Shown here in pieces: positions 43,825 through 52,586 of a stretch of 64,000 nucleotides of DNA. Every line of letters begins with the position of its first letter. Position 1 is the first letter of the stretch. The stretch is taken from NCBI RefSeq assembly GCF_003219795.1, contig NZ_QJVC01000019.1:1-64000 (forward strand), in the 5' to 3' direction. Origin of the DNA: Arthrobacter psychrolactophilus (GTDB taxonomy: Bacteria; Actinomycetota; Actinomycetes; Actinomycetales; Micrococcaceae). Under the pieces are notes generated by a model, which did not search any database, had not been told where the DNA came from, and saw only the letters and a list, made by a program, of their open reading frames with translations. Both the position numbers and the translations under genes were made by a program.

Positions 43825-45234
43825 ATGAGCACCTCCCAAAAAGCGGATGCTGCGGGAACCCCGCAGGTCAACAGCAGGGGCCGGGTCATTGTCGCCAGCC
43901 TGATCGGCACAACAGTGGAGTTTTATGACTTCTATGTCTACGCCACGGCCGCCGTTTTGGTCTTCCCCGCACTCTTCTTCCCCACGGCCGATGCCGCAAC
44001 AGCGCTGCTGAGCTCCTTTGCGATCTTCGGTGTGGCCTTCGTGGCCCGGCCCCTGGGTTCCATCGTGTTTGGTCACTTCGGTGACAAGTTTGGCCGCAAG
44101 GGAACCCTGGTAGCGTCCCTGCTCACCATGGGTATCGCCACATTCCTCATTGGCTGCCTTCCCACCGCACTCGTACCGGGCTGGACCTTCTGGGCTCCGG
44201 CGCTTTTGGTTGTAATGCGCTTCATGCAGGGCCTGGCCCTGGGCGGCGAGTGGAGTGGCGCGGCCCTGTTGGCCACCGAAAATGCTCCTGCCGGCAAGCG
44301 CGCTATCTGGGGAACCTTCCCGCAGCTGGGTGCCCCGATTGGCTTCATCCTGGCCAACGGCATCTTCCTGGGCCTCAGCGTTGGCCTCACCAGCGATCAG
44401 TTCCAGTCCTGGGGCTGGCGTGTTCCGTTCCTGCTCAGTGCCGTCATGGTCATCGTTGGCCTGTACGTCCGTTTGAAGCTCGTGGAGACTCCTGCCTTCC
44501 AGAACGTGATCGATCAGGGCGAAGTGGCCAAGCTCCCCGTGGGGCGCGTCTTCAAGACGAGCTGGCGCCCGTTGATCCTGGGTACCTTCGTCATGTTGGC
44601 CACCTACGTGTTGTTCTACCTCATGACCACCTTCACCTTGTCGTACGGCACGGCAGCGTCCTCGCTGGAATCCGCCAAGGCTGCTGCAGAGGCCAAGGGC
44701 AAGCCCATGTCTGCCGATGCGATCGCCGCGTGGGTTCCGGGTCTGGGTTACACCCGCAATGAATTCCTCATCATGCTCATCATTGGTGTTGTCTTCTTTG
44801 GTATCTTCACGCTCGTCTCGGGCCCCTTGGCCGAGAAGTACGGCCGACGCAAGATGCTGCTCTGGGTCACCTCCGGCATCGTGGTCTTTGGCCTGACCTT
44901 TGTCCCGCTCTTCGGCGCTGGCACAGCCGGCGTCATGACGCTGCTGATCCTGGGCTTCACGCTGATGGGCCTGACCTTTGGCCCCATGGGCGCGTTGCTG
45001 CCGGAGCTGTTCCCCACCAACGTTCGGTACACGGGCTCGGCCATCAGCTACAACATGTCCAGCATTCTGGGCGCGGCTGTTGCCCCGTTCATCGCTGTGG
45101 CGCTGTGGCAGTCCGCCGACGGTAGCCCGGTGCTCGTGGGAGTCTACCTCTCCGTCATGGCCGTGCTGACCCTCGTGGCACTGCTCATCATGAAGGAAAC
45201 GCGCGACCTGGACTACACCTCCAACGTCAGCTAG
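43825..45234 (+). CDS. MHS-family (metabolite:proton symporter) MFS transporter
   Basis: 469 residues from the ATG at 43825, preceded by AGAAAG. Twelve membrane segments. N-terminal ASLIGTTVEFYDFYVYATAA, the MFS loop GHFGDKFGRKGTLV, MRFMQGLALGGEWSGAALL, ENAPAGKRAIWGTFPQLGAP and LPELFPTNVRYTGSAISYN are standard for the MHS group (ProP, ShiA, KgtP). Substrate not predictable; such proteins take up small organic acids or osmolytes. It diverges from the nitrate operon and has its own strong hairpin. Confidence 0.9.
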   Translation: MSTSQKADAAGTPQVNSRGRVIVASLIGTTVEFYDFYVYATAAVLVFPALFFPTADAATALLSSFAIFGVAFVARPLGSIVFGHFGDKFGRKGTLVASLLTMGIATFLIGCLPTALVPGWTFWAPALLVVMRFMQGLALGGEWSGAALLATENAPAGKRAIWGTFPQLGAPIGFILANGIFLGLSVGLTSDQFQSWGWRVPFLLSAVMVIVGLYVRLKLVETPAFQNVIDQGEVAKLPVGRVFKTSWRPLILGTFVMLATYVLFYLMTTFTLSYGTAASSLESAKAAAEAKGKPMSADAIAAWVPGLGYTRNEFLIMLIIGVVFFGIFTLVSGPLAEKYGRRKMLLWVTSGIVVFGLTFVPLFGAGTAGVMTLLILGFTLMGLTFGPMGALLPELFPTNVRYTGSAISYNMSSILGAAVAPFIAVALWQSADGSPVLVGVYLSVMAVLTLVALLIMKETRDLDYTSNVS

Positions 45235-45265
45235 CCCGTCAGACGCCGCATCACTTTACGGCAAC

Positions 45266-45320
45266 AAACGGCAATCGCTCCATCACTTCACGGCATGAAG
45301 TGATGGAGCGATTGCTGTTT
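45266..45320. terminator. Long perfect hairpin between convergent genes
   Basis: A 20-bp perfect stem (45271-45290 / 45296-45315) extended to 25 bp by outer AAAC/GTTT pairs and one G-T pair, with a five-base CGGCA loop. On the plus strand it ends in TTT, serving the MHS transporter; it also lies 25 bases from the monooxygenase stop. Confidence 0.88.
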
Positions 45321-45344
45321 AAAGCCCGTGGCGGTGTAGCCGCG

Positions 45345-45629
45345 TTACAGTATTTGCGTGTAGATCAGTGCCGGAGCCGCGGTCTCCAGTATCTCCAGCT
45401 CGGCCATCGCCCGGATAAAGTGCACCGTCTGGGTATGGGCGTTCAGATGCTCCTGGGATAGCCAGCGCTCACTGAGTAGCAACTGGCCGGGATCATCTCG
45501 AAGTTCCAATAGCTCGTAGCTAATACAGCCGGGTTCTTTACGGGTCTCGGCAATCAGCTCGCGGTAGACCGCAAGAGCCTGCTCAAGAAGCTCGGGCTTG
45601 ACCGTGCATCCTACTAGTACGTGAATCAT
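45345..45629 (-). CDS. Antibiotic-biosynthesis-monooxygenase-like (ABM) protein
   Basis: 94 residues with the ferredoxin-like ABM fold: VLVGCTVKPELLEQALAVYR, ETRKEPGCISYELLE, LLLSERWLSQEHLNAHTQT and a C-terminal strand. Family members include YgiN quinol monooxygenase and heme-degrading or polyketide-tailoring enzymes, as well as proteins with no known activity. No active-site residue can be singled out. It stands alone on the minus strand between two hairpins. Confidence 0.82.
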   Translation of the reverse strand: MIHVLVGCTVKPELLEQALAVYRELIAETRKEPGCISYELLELRDDPGQLLLSERWLSQEHLNAHTQTVHFIRAMAELEILETAAPALIYTQIL

Positions 45630-45715
45630 GACGCTCCCGGGATTTGTTGCCGAAGCAGTAGCCTACCCGAGATTGCGGTGGCGCCCGCTGCCGGCCACCA
45701 CGCCTAGGTTAAACA

Positions 45716-45752
45716 CAGAACGGCCCCAGCGCATAGTGCCGGGGCCGTTCTG
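45716..45752. terminator. Hairpin after accA3
   Basis: 12-bp arms CAGAACGGCCCC with complement and inner GC pairs, 22 bases after the accA3 stop on the minus strand. Confidence 0.8.
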
Positions 45753-45774
45753 ATGTCAAAGCCGAAGCGAGCGG

Positions 45775-47580
45775 TCAGTCTTCGATCGTGGCCAGAACGG
45801 CGCCAGCGGAGACGGTATCGCCGGCTGCAGCGCCCAAGCCCGTGATGGTTCCTGCGCGGTGAGCCGTGAGCGGCTGCTCCATCTTCATGGCCTCCAAGAC
45901 CACGATGAGATCACCCTCGGCGACGACATCGCCGTCGGCCACGGCCACCTTCACGATGGTGCCCTGCATGGGGGAGGTGAGCGCATTACCATTGGCGGCT
46001 GCGGGCCCGGCATTACGGTTACGACCGGCCTTCTTGGTCTTCTTGCCACCGTTGCTGGAAACACTACTGACAGCGAACGACGACGGCAACGTCACCTCAA
46101 GCCGTTTGCCACCAACCTCGACGGTGACGCTCTGGCGAGTGCCGGCGTCGTCCGTTGCTCCTGCCGCAGTGGCGAGGTCGAAGGCGGGGATGGTGTTGTT
46201 GAATTCGGTCTCGATCCAGCGGGTGTGGATCGTGAACGCGGTGCCATCGGTGGGGGCGAAGGCGGGGTCGGCGACGACGGCGCGGTGGAAGGGGAGCACG
46301 GTGGGCATGCCGCCGATTTCCATTTCGGCCAGGGCACGGTTGGCACGCTGGATGGCCTGCTCGCGGGTGGCGCCGGTGACGATCAGCTTAGCGAGCATAG
46401 AGTCGAAGTTGCCGCCGATGACCTCTCCGGCGGTGATGCCGGAATCGACGCGCACGCCAGGGCCGGTGGGAAGCGTCAGGGTGGAGACGGTGCCCGGGGC
46501 AGGCATGAAGCCACGGCCGGCATCCTCGCCGTTGATGCGGAATTCCAGGGAGTGGCCGCGAACTTCGGGGTCGCCGTAGCCGAGCTCTTCGCCGCGGGCG
46601 ATGCGGAACTGCTCGCGGACCAGGTCGATACCGGTGACTTCCTCGGAGACCGGGTGCTCCACCTGCAGGCGGGTGTTGACCTCCAGGAAGGAGATGGTGC
46701 CGTCGGTGCCCACGAGGAATTCGCAGGTTCCGGCGCCCTGGTAGTTCGCCTCGGTCAAGATGGCCTTGGAGGCAGCGTAGAGCTCAGCGTTCTGTGCGTC
46801 CGTCAGGAACGGGGCCGGAGCCTCTTCGACGAGCTTCTGGTTGCGGCGCTGCAGGGAGCAATCGCGGGTGGAGACAACCACCACGTTGCCGGCGGCGTCT
46901 GCCAGGCACTGAGTTTCCACGTGGCGCGGGGCATCCAGGAAGCGCTCAACAAAGCACTCGCCGCGACCGAACGCTGCGATGGCCTCGCGAACTGCGGACT
47001 CGTAGAGTTCCGGGATTTCTTCACGCGTACGGACCACCTTGATGCCGCGGCCGCCTCCGCCATAAGCTGCCTTGATGGCGAGCGGGAGGCCGTGTGCGTC
47101 GGCGAAGTCGAGGACTTCCTGCGTGGATTCGACCGGGTTCTTGGTACCCGGAACCAGGGGCGCGCCCACCTTTTCGGCGATGTGGCGAGCCTGCACCTTA
47201 TCGCCCAGTGCGGCGATCGAGGCGGGGGAGGGGCCAATCCAGATGAGTCCGGCGTCGATCACTTTTTGGGCGAAGTCGGCGTTTTCGGACAGGAATCCGT
47301 AGCCCGGGTGAACAGAGTCGGCGCCCGAAGCCTTGGCTGCGTCGAGAATCTTCTCCATGACCAGGTAGGAGTCTGCGGCGGTGGAGCCACCCAGGGCGAA
47401 GGCCTCGTCGGCCATGCGCACATGCAGTGCATCCCTGTCCGGCTCTGCGTACACCGCAACGGAGGCGATACCTTCGTCGCGGGCGGCCCGGATAATCCGG
47501 ACGGCAATTTCACCGCGGTTGGCGATCAAGACTTTTTTAAGCGACTGCAGGCCTGCGCCGGCCGAGCGTGAGTTTGTCAC
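45775..47580 (-). CDS. accA3: Acyl-CoA carboxylase alpha subunit (biotin carboxylase plus BCCP)
   Basis: 601 residues. Biotin carboxylase domain with [33 protein letters not shown], the ATP-grasp loop [34 protein letters not shown] and [20 protein letters not shown], then a linker and a biotinyl domain with [10 protein letters not shown], biotin site K566. It carboxylates biotin with ATP and bicarbonate for acetyl- or propionyl-CoA carboxylase in fatty-acid synthesis. The beta subunit gene accD is not in this window. The start at 47580 may be GTG/ATG variants near there. Confidence 0.93.
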   Translation of the reverse strand: MTNSRSAGAGLQSLKKVLIANRGEIAVRIIRAARDEGIASVAVYAEPDRDALHVRMADEAFALGGSTAADSYLVMEKILDAAKASGADSVHPGYGFLSENADFAQKVIDAGLIWIGPSPASIAALGDKVQARHIAEKVGAPLVPGTKNPVESTQEVLDFADAHGLPLAIKAAYGGGGRGIKVVRTREEIPELYESAVREAIAAFGRGECFVERFLDAPRHVETQCLADAAGNVVVVSTRDCSLQRRNQKLVEEAPAPFLTDAQNAELYAASKAILTEANYQGAGTCEFLVGTDGTISFLEVNTRLQVEHPVSEEVTGIDLVREQFRIARGEELGYGDPEVRGHSLEFRINGEDAGRGFMPAPGTVSTLTLPTGPGVRVDSGITAGEVIGGNFDSMLAKLIVTGATREQAIQRANRALAEMEIGGMPTVLPFHRAVVADPAFAPTDGTAFTIHTRWIETEFNNTIPAFDLATAAGATDDAGTRQSVTVEVGGKRLEVTLPSSFAVSSVSSNGGKKTKKAGRNRNAGPAAANGNALTSPMQGTIVKVAVADGDVVAEGDLIVVLEAMKMEQPLTAHRAGTITGLGAAAGDTVSAGAVLATIED

Positions 47581-47738
47581 ACGAGACTCCTTCTATTCTT
47601 CGAAGAGCCTAGCGCGGATATGTGGATTTTCCTCACACATCATGGCGTTTATGCGTGTGCGCCCGGAAAATTTTGTGGAGTTCCTACAAGTTTGCCAAAT
47701 TGCCGCCGTAATGTTCTGTTCTGCGTAAAGTTCACCGT

Positions 47739-47773
47739 GAACTTGCCGCACAACACTGTTGTGCGGCAAGTTC
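47739..47773. terminator. Near-perfect palindrome inside a larger compound hairpin
   Basis: 17-bp arms around a single central base; outer GTTC/TTCTGCGT pairs with ACGCAGAA/GAAC extend the structure to about 47714-47798. It lies between the repressor gene's stop at 47802 and the accA3 start, reading on the minus strand. Upstream, 47644-47656 carries the GGCGTTTATGCGT motif shared with 25420. Confidence 0.75.
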
Positions 47774-47801
47774 GGTTCCAACTCAACGCAGAACCGAACA
47801 T

Positions 47802-48140
47802 TCAGCTGCCGGCGATGAGGCGCAGGGTGGCCAGATGATGTTCCCACGCTTGTTGGCCCTGCCCCGTGAGTTTGACCGAGGTGCGCGGGAACTTGCCCAC
47901 AAAAACCTTCTTGATCTCGACGAATCCAGCCTTCTCCAAGAGCGAGAGCTGCTTGCTGAGGACCGAATCGCTCACCTGAATCGTGGTGCGCAGATCCTTG
48001 AAGTCCATAGTCTCGGTCTTGGACAGCGCCGCTGCGATGGAAAACCTCACAGGCTGGTGCAGCACCTCGCTGAGCTCGTGCCGCGGATGGACGACGGCGT
48101 CCCCCTCACCTTGCGCTTCTGAGTTGGCGTTCGGGCTCAT
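47802..48140 (-). CDS. Winged-helix transcriptional regulator
   Basis: 112 residues from the ATG at 48140, which overlaps the membrane-protein stop as ATGA. HELSEVLHQPVRFSIAAALSK, FKDLRTTIQVSDSVLSKQLSLLEKAGFVEIKK and RTSVKLTGQGQQAWEHHLATL match the small MarR/ArsR-like family of HTH proteins often paired with a membrane protein. It should bind DNA as a dimer and may control its own operon; the signal is unknown. An N-terminal extension back to 48341 runs through the neighbouring gene in another frame and is not real. Confidence 0.85.
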   Translation of the reverse strand: MSPNANSEAQGEGDAVVHPRHELSEVLHQPVRFSIAAALSKTETMDFKDLRTTIQVSDSVLSKQLSLLEKAGFVEIKKVFVGKFPRTSVKLTGQGQQAWEHHLATLRLIAGS

Positions 48141-48580
48141 GCTCGTAGCTCCCGGAATGCTGCTGCCAAGCCCATCACGGCGAGGATCACGGCCGCGGTG
48201 ATGTAGTAGGCGAGACTGCCGTTGGGGAAGGCAAAGGCGCCAATGAACACGGCTGCAATGTAGAGCGTCATGTAGCTGAGCAGGGAGCTGAGGAATCGCT
48301 TGGTGAAGCCAAGCTTGGTGGTGCGCATCATGAGCGACCAAGTCGTGGCGGTGAAGGCGGCCCAGATTCCGACAGTGCAGGCCAATAAGGGCGCACCATA
48401 ACCGGTATGAGCCACGATGTGCAGCCCCACCATGAGCAGTGAGCCGAGGATGGCCAGAGAGTTGAACACCATCGCCGCTGGCCAGCCGTGGTTACTGGTG
48501 GCCGCCGTTCCGACGGATTCGGCCTGCGCCAGGAGCTGCGCAGCTTCGAAGGGGGAGGGTGAATGATGCTGTGACGTCAC
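48137..48580 (-). CDS. Membrane protein paired with the regulator
   Basis: 147 residues from a GTG at 48580 (AAAGG upstream). Four predicted membrane segments (MVFNSLAILGSLLMVGLHIV; LLACTVGIWAAFTATTWSL; LLSYMTLYIAAVFIGAFAF; YYITAAVILAVMGLAAAF) and a polar N-terminus. No family function is known to me. The four-base overlap with the regulator gene suggests that the two act together, for example as sensor and repressor of a membrane condition. Confidence 0.72.
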   Translation of the reverse strand: MTSQHHSPSPFEAAQLLAQAESVGTAATSNHGWPAAMVFNSLAILGSLLMVGLHIVAHTGYGAPLLACTVGIWAAFTATTWSLMMRTTKLGFTKRFLSSLLSYMTLYIAAVFIGAFAFPNGSLAYYITAAVILAVMGLAAAFRELRA

Positions 48581-48690
48581 GGGAGTGCCTTTCTTGCGAG
48601 CGGTACTGCAGTGACTCAACTATATGAAACTACTTTCCATTGCGTCAAGTAGTTTCTTGAAATCCGTCCAAGATGCGCAAAACTGCCAGC

Positions 48691-48781
48691 GGGTATGGCG
48701 CATCAGCGTTTGTGCGCCATACCCCGGCCGCGTTGGGCGCATTAGGGAACAGATATTCCTTTATGCGCCAAACTCACTGCA
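48691..48781. other. Two adjacent hairpins with TATGCGCC cores
   Basis: GGGTATGGCGCA (48691-48702) pairs with TGCGCCATACCC (48713-48724); then TTGGGCGCAT (48733-48742) pairs with ATGCGCCAA (48773-48781) with one bulge. They lie between maf and the membrane-protein gene and share TTATGCGCCARACTC with the hairpin near 25488. Confidence 0.6.
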
Positions 48782-48803
48782 CGTCCAGCGTATAGGCGAT
48801 GAA

Positions 48804-49424
48804 TCAGCCCCACAGCTCGGTGATGGACACCCCACACTTGCCCAGGAGGCGGCGGAAGGTGGAGATGGAGAGGCCGATGACCGTATGGGGATCGCCCTCG
48901 ATGCCGGTGATGAATGCCCCGGCGAGGCCATCGATCGTGAAGCCGCCGGCCACCTGCAAGGGTTCGCCCGTGGCCACGTAGGCGTCGATCTCAGCATCCG
49001 TGATGTCCGCAAAGTGGACCACGGCGCTCGTGACCTCTCCGTGCGCAACGGGAGCTCCGCCGTCGGACGAGGAAGGGGTGGAGATGAGCCAATGGCCCGT
49101 GTGGAGCACGCCGGAGCGCCCGCGCATGAGCCGCCAGCGATCCCGCGCCACCTCGGGCTCCCAGGGTTTGCCGTAGGGCAGGCCGTCGAACTCGAAGACG
49201 GAGTCGCAGCCGATCACGAGGGTTTCGCTGACCTCGGCGGCGACGGATTCGGCCTTGGCGCGCGCCAGCAGGAGTGCTGTCTCCGCGGGGGAGAGCGGCC
49301 CGGCGGCGGCCGTGGCGGCATCTTCGTCCACGTCGGAGACCAGGATGCGGTGGGTAATCCCGGCGTCGGTGAGCAATTTGGTGCGGGCGGGCGAGGCGGA
49401 GGCCAGAATCAAGGGCAAAGTCAT
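48804..49424 (-). CDS. Maf-family nucleotide pyrophosphatase
   Basis: 206 residues. The family markers are PLILASASPARTKLLTDAGI at the start, LARAKAESVA, VIGCDSVFEFDG and YGKPWEPEVARDRWRLMRGRSG, then VHFADITDAEIDAYVATGEP. Maf proteins hydrolyse modified or canonical nucleoside triphosphates and act as house-cleaning enzymes. In many actinobacteria maf lies in the acyl-CoA carboxylase region; here accA3 is about 1.2 kb away, separated by the regulator pair. Confidence 0.9.
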   Translation of the reverse strand: MTLPLILASASPARTKLLTDAGITHRILVSDVDEDAATAAAGPLSPAETALLLARAKAESVAAEVSETLVIGCDSVFEFDGLPYGKPWEPEVARDRWRLMRGRSGVLHTGHWLISTPSSSDGGAPVAHGEVTSAVVHFADITDAEIDAYVATGEPLQVAGGFTIDGLAGAFITGIEGDPHTVIGLSISTFRRLLGKCGVSITELWG

Positions 49425-49444
49425 GCTTCCAGCCTAGACGGCGA

Positions 49445-49858
49445 TCAGGCGCCGGGCACGAATCCGTCCACGAGGCGCGAGCGGATCAGGAAGCGTTTGC
49501 CCTCCGGCGCCTCCACGGAGAAGCCGCTGCCACGCCCGGCCACCACATCCACCGTCAGGTGCGTGTGCGACCAATAGTTGAACTGCTCCTTCGACATCCA
49601 AAACTCCAGCGGCCCGCACTCGGGAAGTTCAAAGAGCCCCAGCAGGATGTCGGCCTCGGCCGTGATGAACTCCCCGGCCGGATAACACATGGGGGAGGAG
49701 CCATCGCAGCAACCGCCCGACTGGTGGAACATGAGGGGCCCGTGCCGCAGCCACAACTTCTGCAGCAACTCCACCGCCGACACCGTGAGCGCCACCCGCG
49801 AGGAGCTCTCACCCGGGATCGTAACGGCGGCATCCAAAATCTGTGGGCTGGCGTTCAT
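49445..49858 (-). CDS. DUF779 protein
   Basis: 137 residues with the DUF779 pattern: LLQKLWLRHGPLMFHQSGGCCDGSSPMCYP, containing the conserved CC and a third cysteine, DILLGLFELPECGPLEFWMS and WSHTHLTVDVVAGRGSGFSVE. The family regularly accompanies aldehyde dehydrogenases, and the cysteine cluster suggests metal binding, but no activity is established. It follows the aldehyde dehydrogenase gene on the same strand, with a long hairpin between them. Confidence 0.88.
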   Translation of the reverse strand: MNASPQILDAAVTIPGESSSRVALTVSAVELLQKLWLRHGPLMFHQSGGCCDGSSPMCYPAGEFITAEADILLGLFELPECGPLEFWMSKEQFNYWSHTHLTVDVVAGRGSGFSVEAPEGKRFLIRSRLVDGFVPGA

Positions 49859-49907
49859 GGCACGTGCTCCCTCATGGGGGTGGAATGGAACCTTGGGCGG
49901 TTGCCCT

Positions 49908-49963
49908 AAGGACGACGGCGGGAGGTGACCTTCCGGGGAAGGTCACCTCCCGCCGTCGTCCTT
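49908..49963. terminator. 27-bp perfect hairpin between aldehyde dehydrogenase and DUF779 genes
   Basis: Perfect arms 49908-49934 and 49937-49963 with only GG at the centre. On the minus strand it follows the dehydrogenase gene by 84 bases and precedes DUF779 by 50. It may terminate most transcripts and so lower DUF779 expression. Confidence 0.85.
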
Positions 49964-50047
49964 GAGAGGGAAAGCTACAGCATTCCCGACAAACCCCACC
50001 ATCAGCGCCAGAAACTTGGGAGAAGGCGCCAAGGGTGAGGAGGCGTT

Positions 50048-51571
50048 TTAGAAGAAGCCGAGCTTATCCTCGCTGTAGCTGACCAACAGGTTCTTGGTCT
50101 GCTGGTAGTGGTCCAGCATCATGGCGTGATTCTCGCGGCCGATGCCCGAGGACTTGTAGCCGCCAAACGCAGCTCCCGCGGGGTAGGCATGGTAATTGTT
50201 GACCCACACGCGACCGGCCTGGATTTCACGTCCTGCACGGTAGGCCACGTTGCCGTTACGGGACCAGACGCCGGCGCCCAGGCCGTAGAGGGTGTCATTG
50301 GCGATGTGCAGGGCATCGGCGTAGTCGTCAAACTTCGTCACCGCGAGCACGGGACCGAAGATCTCCTCTTGGAAGATGCGCATGTCATTGGTGCCCTCGA
50401 AAATGGTGGGCTTGACGTAGTAGCCACCGGCCAGATCCCCGGGGAGGATGTTGCGCTCGCCGCCGGTGAGCAGCTTGGCGCCTTCCTGCTTGCCAATGTC
50501 CATGTAGGACAAGATCTTTTCGAGCTGGTCATTAGACGCCTGTGCTCCAATCTGGGTATCGGTATCCAGCGGGTTGCCCTGGATGATGGCCTCGGTGCGG
50601 GCGATCGCGTCGGCCATGAAGGCCTCATACATGGAGCCCTGCACGAGCGCGCGCGAGGGGCAGGTGCAGACCTCGCCCTGGTTGAAGGCGTAGAGCGTGA
50701 AACCCTCGAGTGCCTTGTCGTAGAAGGCGTCGTCCTTGTCGCGCACGTCGTCGAAGAAGATGTTGGGGCTCTTGCCGCCCAGCTCCAGCGTGACGGGAAT
50801 GAGGTTCTGGGACGCGTACTGGCTGATCAGGCGGCCCGTGGTGGTCTCGCCGGTGAAGGCGATCTTGCGGATGCGCTTGCTGGAGGCGAGCGGCTTGCCG
50901 GCCTCCACGCCGAAGCCGTTGACCACGTTGACCACGCCCGGAGGCAGGATGTCGGCGAGCAGTTCCATGAGGACCAGGATGGAGGCGGGGGTCTGTTCCG
51001 CTGGTTTAAGCACGACGGCGTTACCCGCCGCGAGTGCCGGCGCCAACTTCCACACGGCCATCAGGATCGGGAAGTTCCAGGGGATGATCTGGCCCACCAC
51101 ACCGAGGGGCTCGTGGAAGTGGTAGGCCGTGGTGTTGTCATCGAGCTGGGTCAGGCGGCCCTCCTGGGCGCGGACCACGGAGGCGAAGTAGCGGAAGTGA
51201 TCTGCCGCGAGCGGGATGTCGGCGTTGAGTGTTTCGCGCACGGCCTTGCCGTTGTCCCAGGTCTCGGCGACGGCGAGGAGTTCAACGTTTTCATCGATGC
51301 GATCGGCGACCTTGTTCAAGATCGCGGCGCGCTCCGTGGCGGAGGTCTTGCCCCAACTCGGGGCTACCTTGTGGGCCGCATCCAGTGCGAGTTCGATGTC
51401 TTCTGCTGTGCCGCGGGCAATCTCGCAGAATACCTTGCCGGTGACGGGTGTGATGTTCTCAAAATACTCACCCTTGACGGGAGCAACCCATTCCCCGCCA
51501 ATCCAGTTCTCGTAACGAGCCTTGAACGTAACTTTGGAACCCTCAGTGCCGGGTTGTGCGTAAACAGCCAT
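50048..51571 (-). CDS. Aldehyde dehydrogenase (ExaC/AldB-type)
   Basis: 507 residues. NAD-dependent oxidation of an aldehyde, probably acetaldehyde or another short aldehyde, to the acid. Key parts: [47 protein letters not shown], the general base E263 in LELGGKSPN and nucleophile C302 in [14 protein letters not shown], then [10 protein letters not shown] and the C-terminal [20 protein letters not shown]. The ATG at 51571 is the start. The DUF779 gene follows and a GAF-type regulator lies about 1 kb upstream. Confidence 0.93.
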   Translation of the reverse strand: MAVYAQPGTEGSKVTFKARYENWIGGEWVAPVKGEYFENITPVTGKVFCEIARGTAEDIELALDAAHKVAPSWGKTSATERAAILNKVADRIDENVELLAVAETWDNGKAVRETLNADIPLAADHFRYFASVVRAQEGRLTQLDDNTTAYHFHEPLGVVGQIIPWNFPILMAVWKLAPALAAGNAVVLKPAEQTPASILVLMELLADILPPGVVNVVNGFGVEAGKPLASSKRIRKIAFTGETTTGRLISQYASQNLIPVTLELGGKSPNIFFDDVRDKDDAFYDKALEGFTLYAFNQGEVCTCPSRALVQGSMYEAFMADAIARTEAIIQGNPLDTDTQIGAQASNDQLEKILSYMDIGKQEGAKLLTGGERNILPGDLAGGYYVKPTIFEGTNDMRIFQEEIFGPVLAVTKFDDYADALHIANDTLYGLGAGVWSRNGNVAYRAGREIQAGRVWVNNYHAYPAGAAFGGYKSSGIGRENHAMMLDHYQQTKNLLVSYSEDKLGFF

Positions 51572-51677
51572 TGTTTAAACTCCTCTGCGTGGGGGACGTC
51601 AGTGTCCTTGTCGGCAAGCGTACGCGCAGCAACGTTGCAACGACGTTGCGTGGCGCGGCTCACGATAGTCTGTGCCC

Positions 51678-52046
51678 ATGGGGTTTGAAATGTGGCTCAA
51701 TGTCCTGGCCGGGATAACGGCCTTAGCGACCGTGGGGATCCTTGTCGCGGGTGTCTTGCTTTTACGGGCTATGGTCGGTGTGCGCGGCTGGAATATTTAT
51801 TTGGCGGCCATTGCCGTGACCATGCTTGGCGTCATGTGGGCTGCCGCGAGAATGCATCGATTGGCCGAGGTATCGGGAGAATACTGGGAAAAAACGAGTC
51901 GGCTCAGTGATGAGATGGAGGTGTATCTCTCGGTGTATCTCAACGGCCCTTTGGTGTGTCTGGCTGTAATTTTCACAGGCGGCTTACTGCTGTACCTCCT
52001 GGGGAAGACGGCAGCGCAGGAACGCCTGGCGGGTGCCGCCGTGTAG
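51678..52046 (+). CDS. Membrane protein of unknown function
   Basis: 122 residues with three hydrophobic segments (WLNVLAGITALATVGILVAG; WNIYLAAIAVTMLGVMW; GPLVCLAVIFTGGLLLYLLG) and a charged loop RLAEVSGEYWEKTSRLSDEM between the second and third. No family recognised. The ATG at 51678 is one of three close starts (GTG 51672, ATG 51690). It diverges from the aldehyde dehydrogenase gene and converges on the HD-domain gene. Confidence 0.6.
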   Translation: MGFEMWLNVLAGITALATVGILVAGVLLLRAMVGVRGWNIYLAAIAVTMLGVMWAAARMHRLAEVSGEYWEKTSRLSDEMEVYLSVYLNGPLVCLAVIFTGGLLLYLLGKTAAQERLAGAAV

Positions 52047-52062
52047 TTGTCCCGCGCCCCAG

Positions 52063-52518
52063 CTACTCCAGGGCCAGAAGCATCGAGGCCTCGGCATACT
52101 TGTCGCGCAGCCGATCCGCCGTGGCTGGATCGAGCCGTGCCACACGAACGGGGTCGGTGTTGTCCTGCAGATCGGCGGCCTTAACCATGCGGGCCAGGGG
52201 ATTGGCCCGGACCCGTGAGAAGTAATCCTCGGCGGTCTCGCCGTTGCGTTTGGTCATGGCATCCACGCCGTTGACAATTTCCAGCGAAAAGCCCCACACG
52301 TGGAGATCCCTAAAACTGACCTCGGTATCCTCGACGACATCGTGGAGCCAGGCCACCGCCACGGCCGCATCGGAGGCCTCCGGAAAAAGCTGTCGCAAAA
52401 TCTCGGCGACCCGGGCCGGATGCTCAATATAGTTCGCCCCGACCTTGTCCACCTGACCGGCGTGTGCGGTGCCAGCCACATCGGCTGCCATGGCAATGAC
52501 GTCTACAGTTTGTCCCAT
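52063..52518 (-). CDS. HD-domain phosphohydrolase, small SpoT-hydrolase-like
   Basis: 151 residues from the ATG at 52518. HD-domain markers: IEHPARVAEILRQLF with the first histidine, AVAWLHDVVEDTEVSFRDL with the HD pair and ED, then MTKRNGETAEDYFSRV and MVKAADLQDNTDPVR with the last aspartate. This order matches small (p)ppGpp hydrolase-like proteins and related metal-dependent phosphohydrolases; the substrate is not proven. It sits alone between the membrane-protein gene and the GAF regulator. Confidence 0.82.
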   Translation of the reverse strand: MGQTVDVIAMAADVAGTAHAGQVDKVGANYIEHPARVAEILRQLFPEASDAAVAVAWLHDVVEDTEVSFRDLHVWGFSLEIVNGVDAMTKRNGETAEDYFSRVRANPLARMVKAADLQDNTDPVRVARLDPATADRLRDKYAEASMLLALE

Positions 52519-52586
52519 GCTTCCAGTGTCGTGGGTGGTGGGGCTCGAAGCAATCATTTGGCGGTTGAAGTCGCGCCATGACGGGG

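Noticed and set aside
45859-47571. 570-codon plus-strand frame across accA3
   Set aside because: Antisense to an intact carboxylase gene with biotin and ATP-grasp motifs.
48141-48341. N-terminal extension of the winged-helix regulator
   Set aside because: It overlaps the membrane-protein gene in another frame, and the ATGA overlap at 48140 marks the true start.
50108-51688. 526-codon plus-strand frame across the aldehyde dehydrogenase
   Set aside because: Antisense shadow; the minus-strand protein has E263, C302 and full length.
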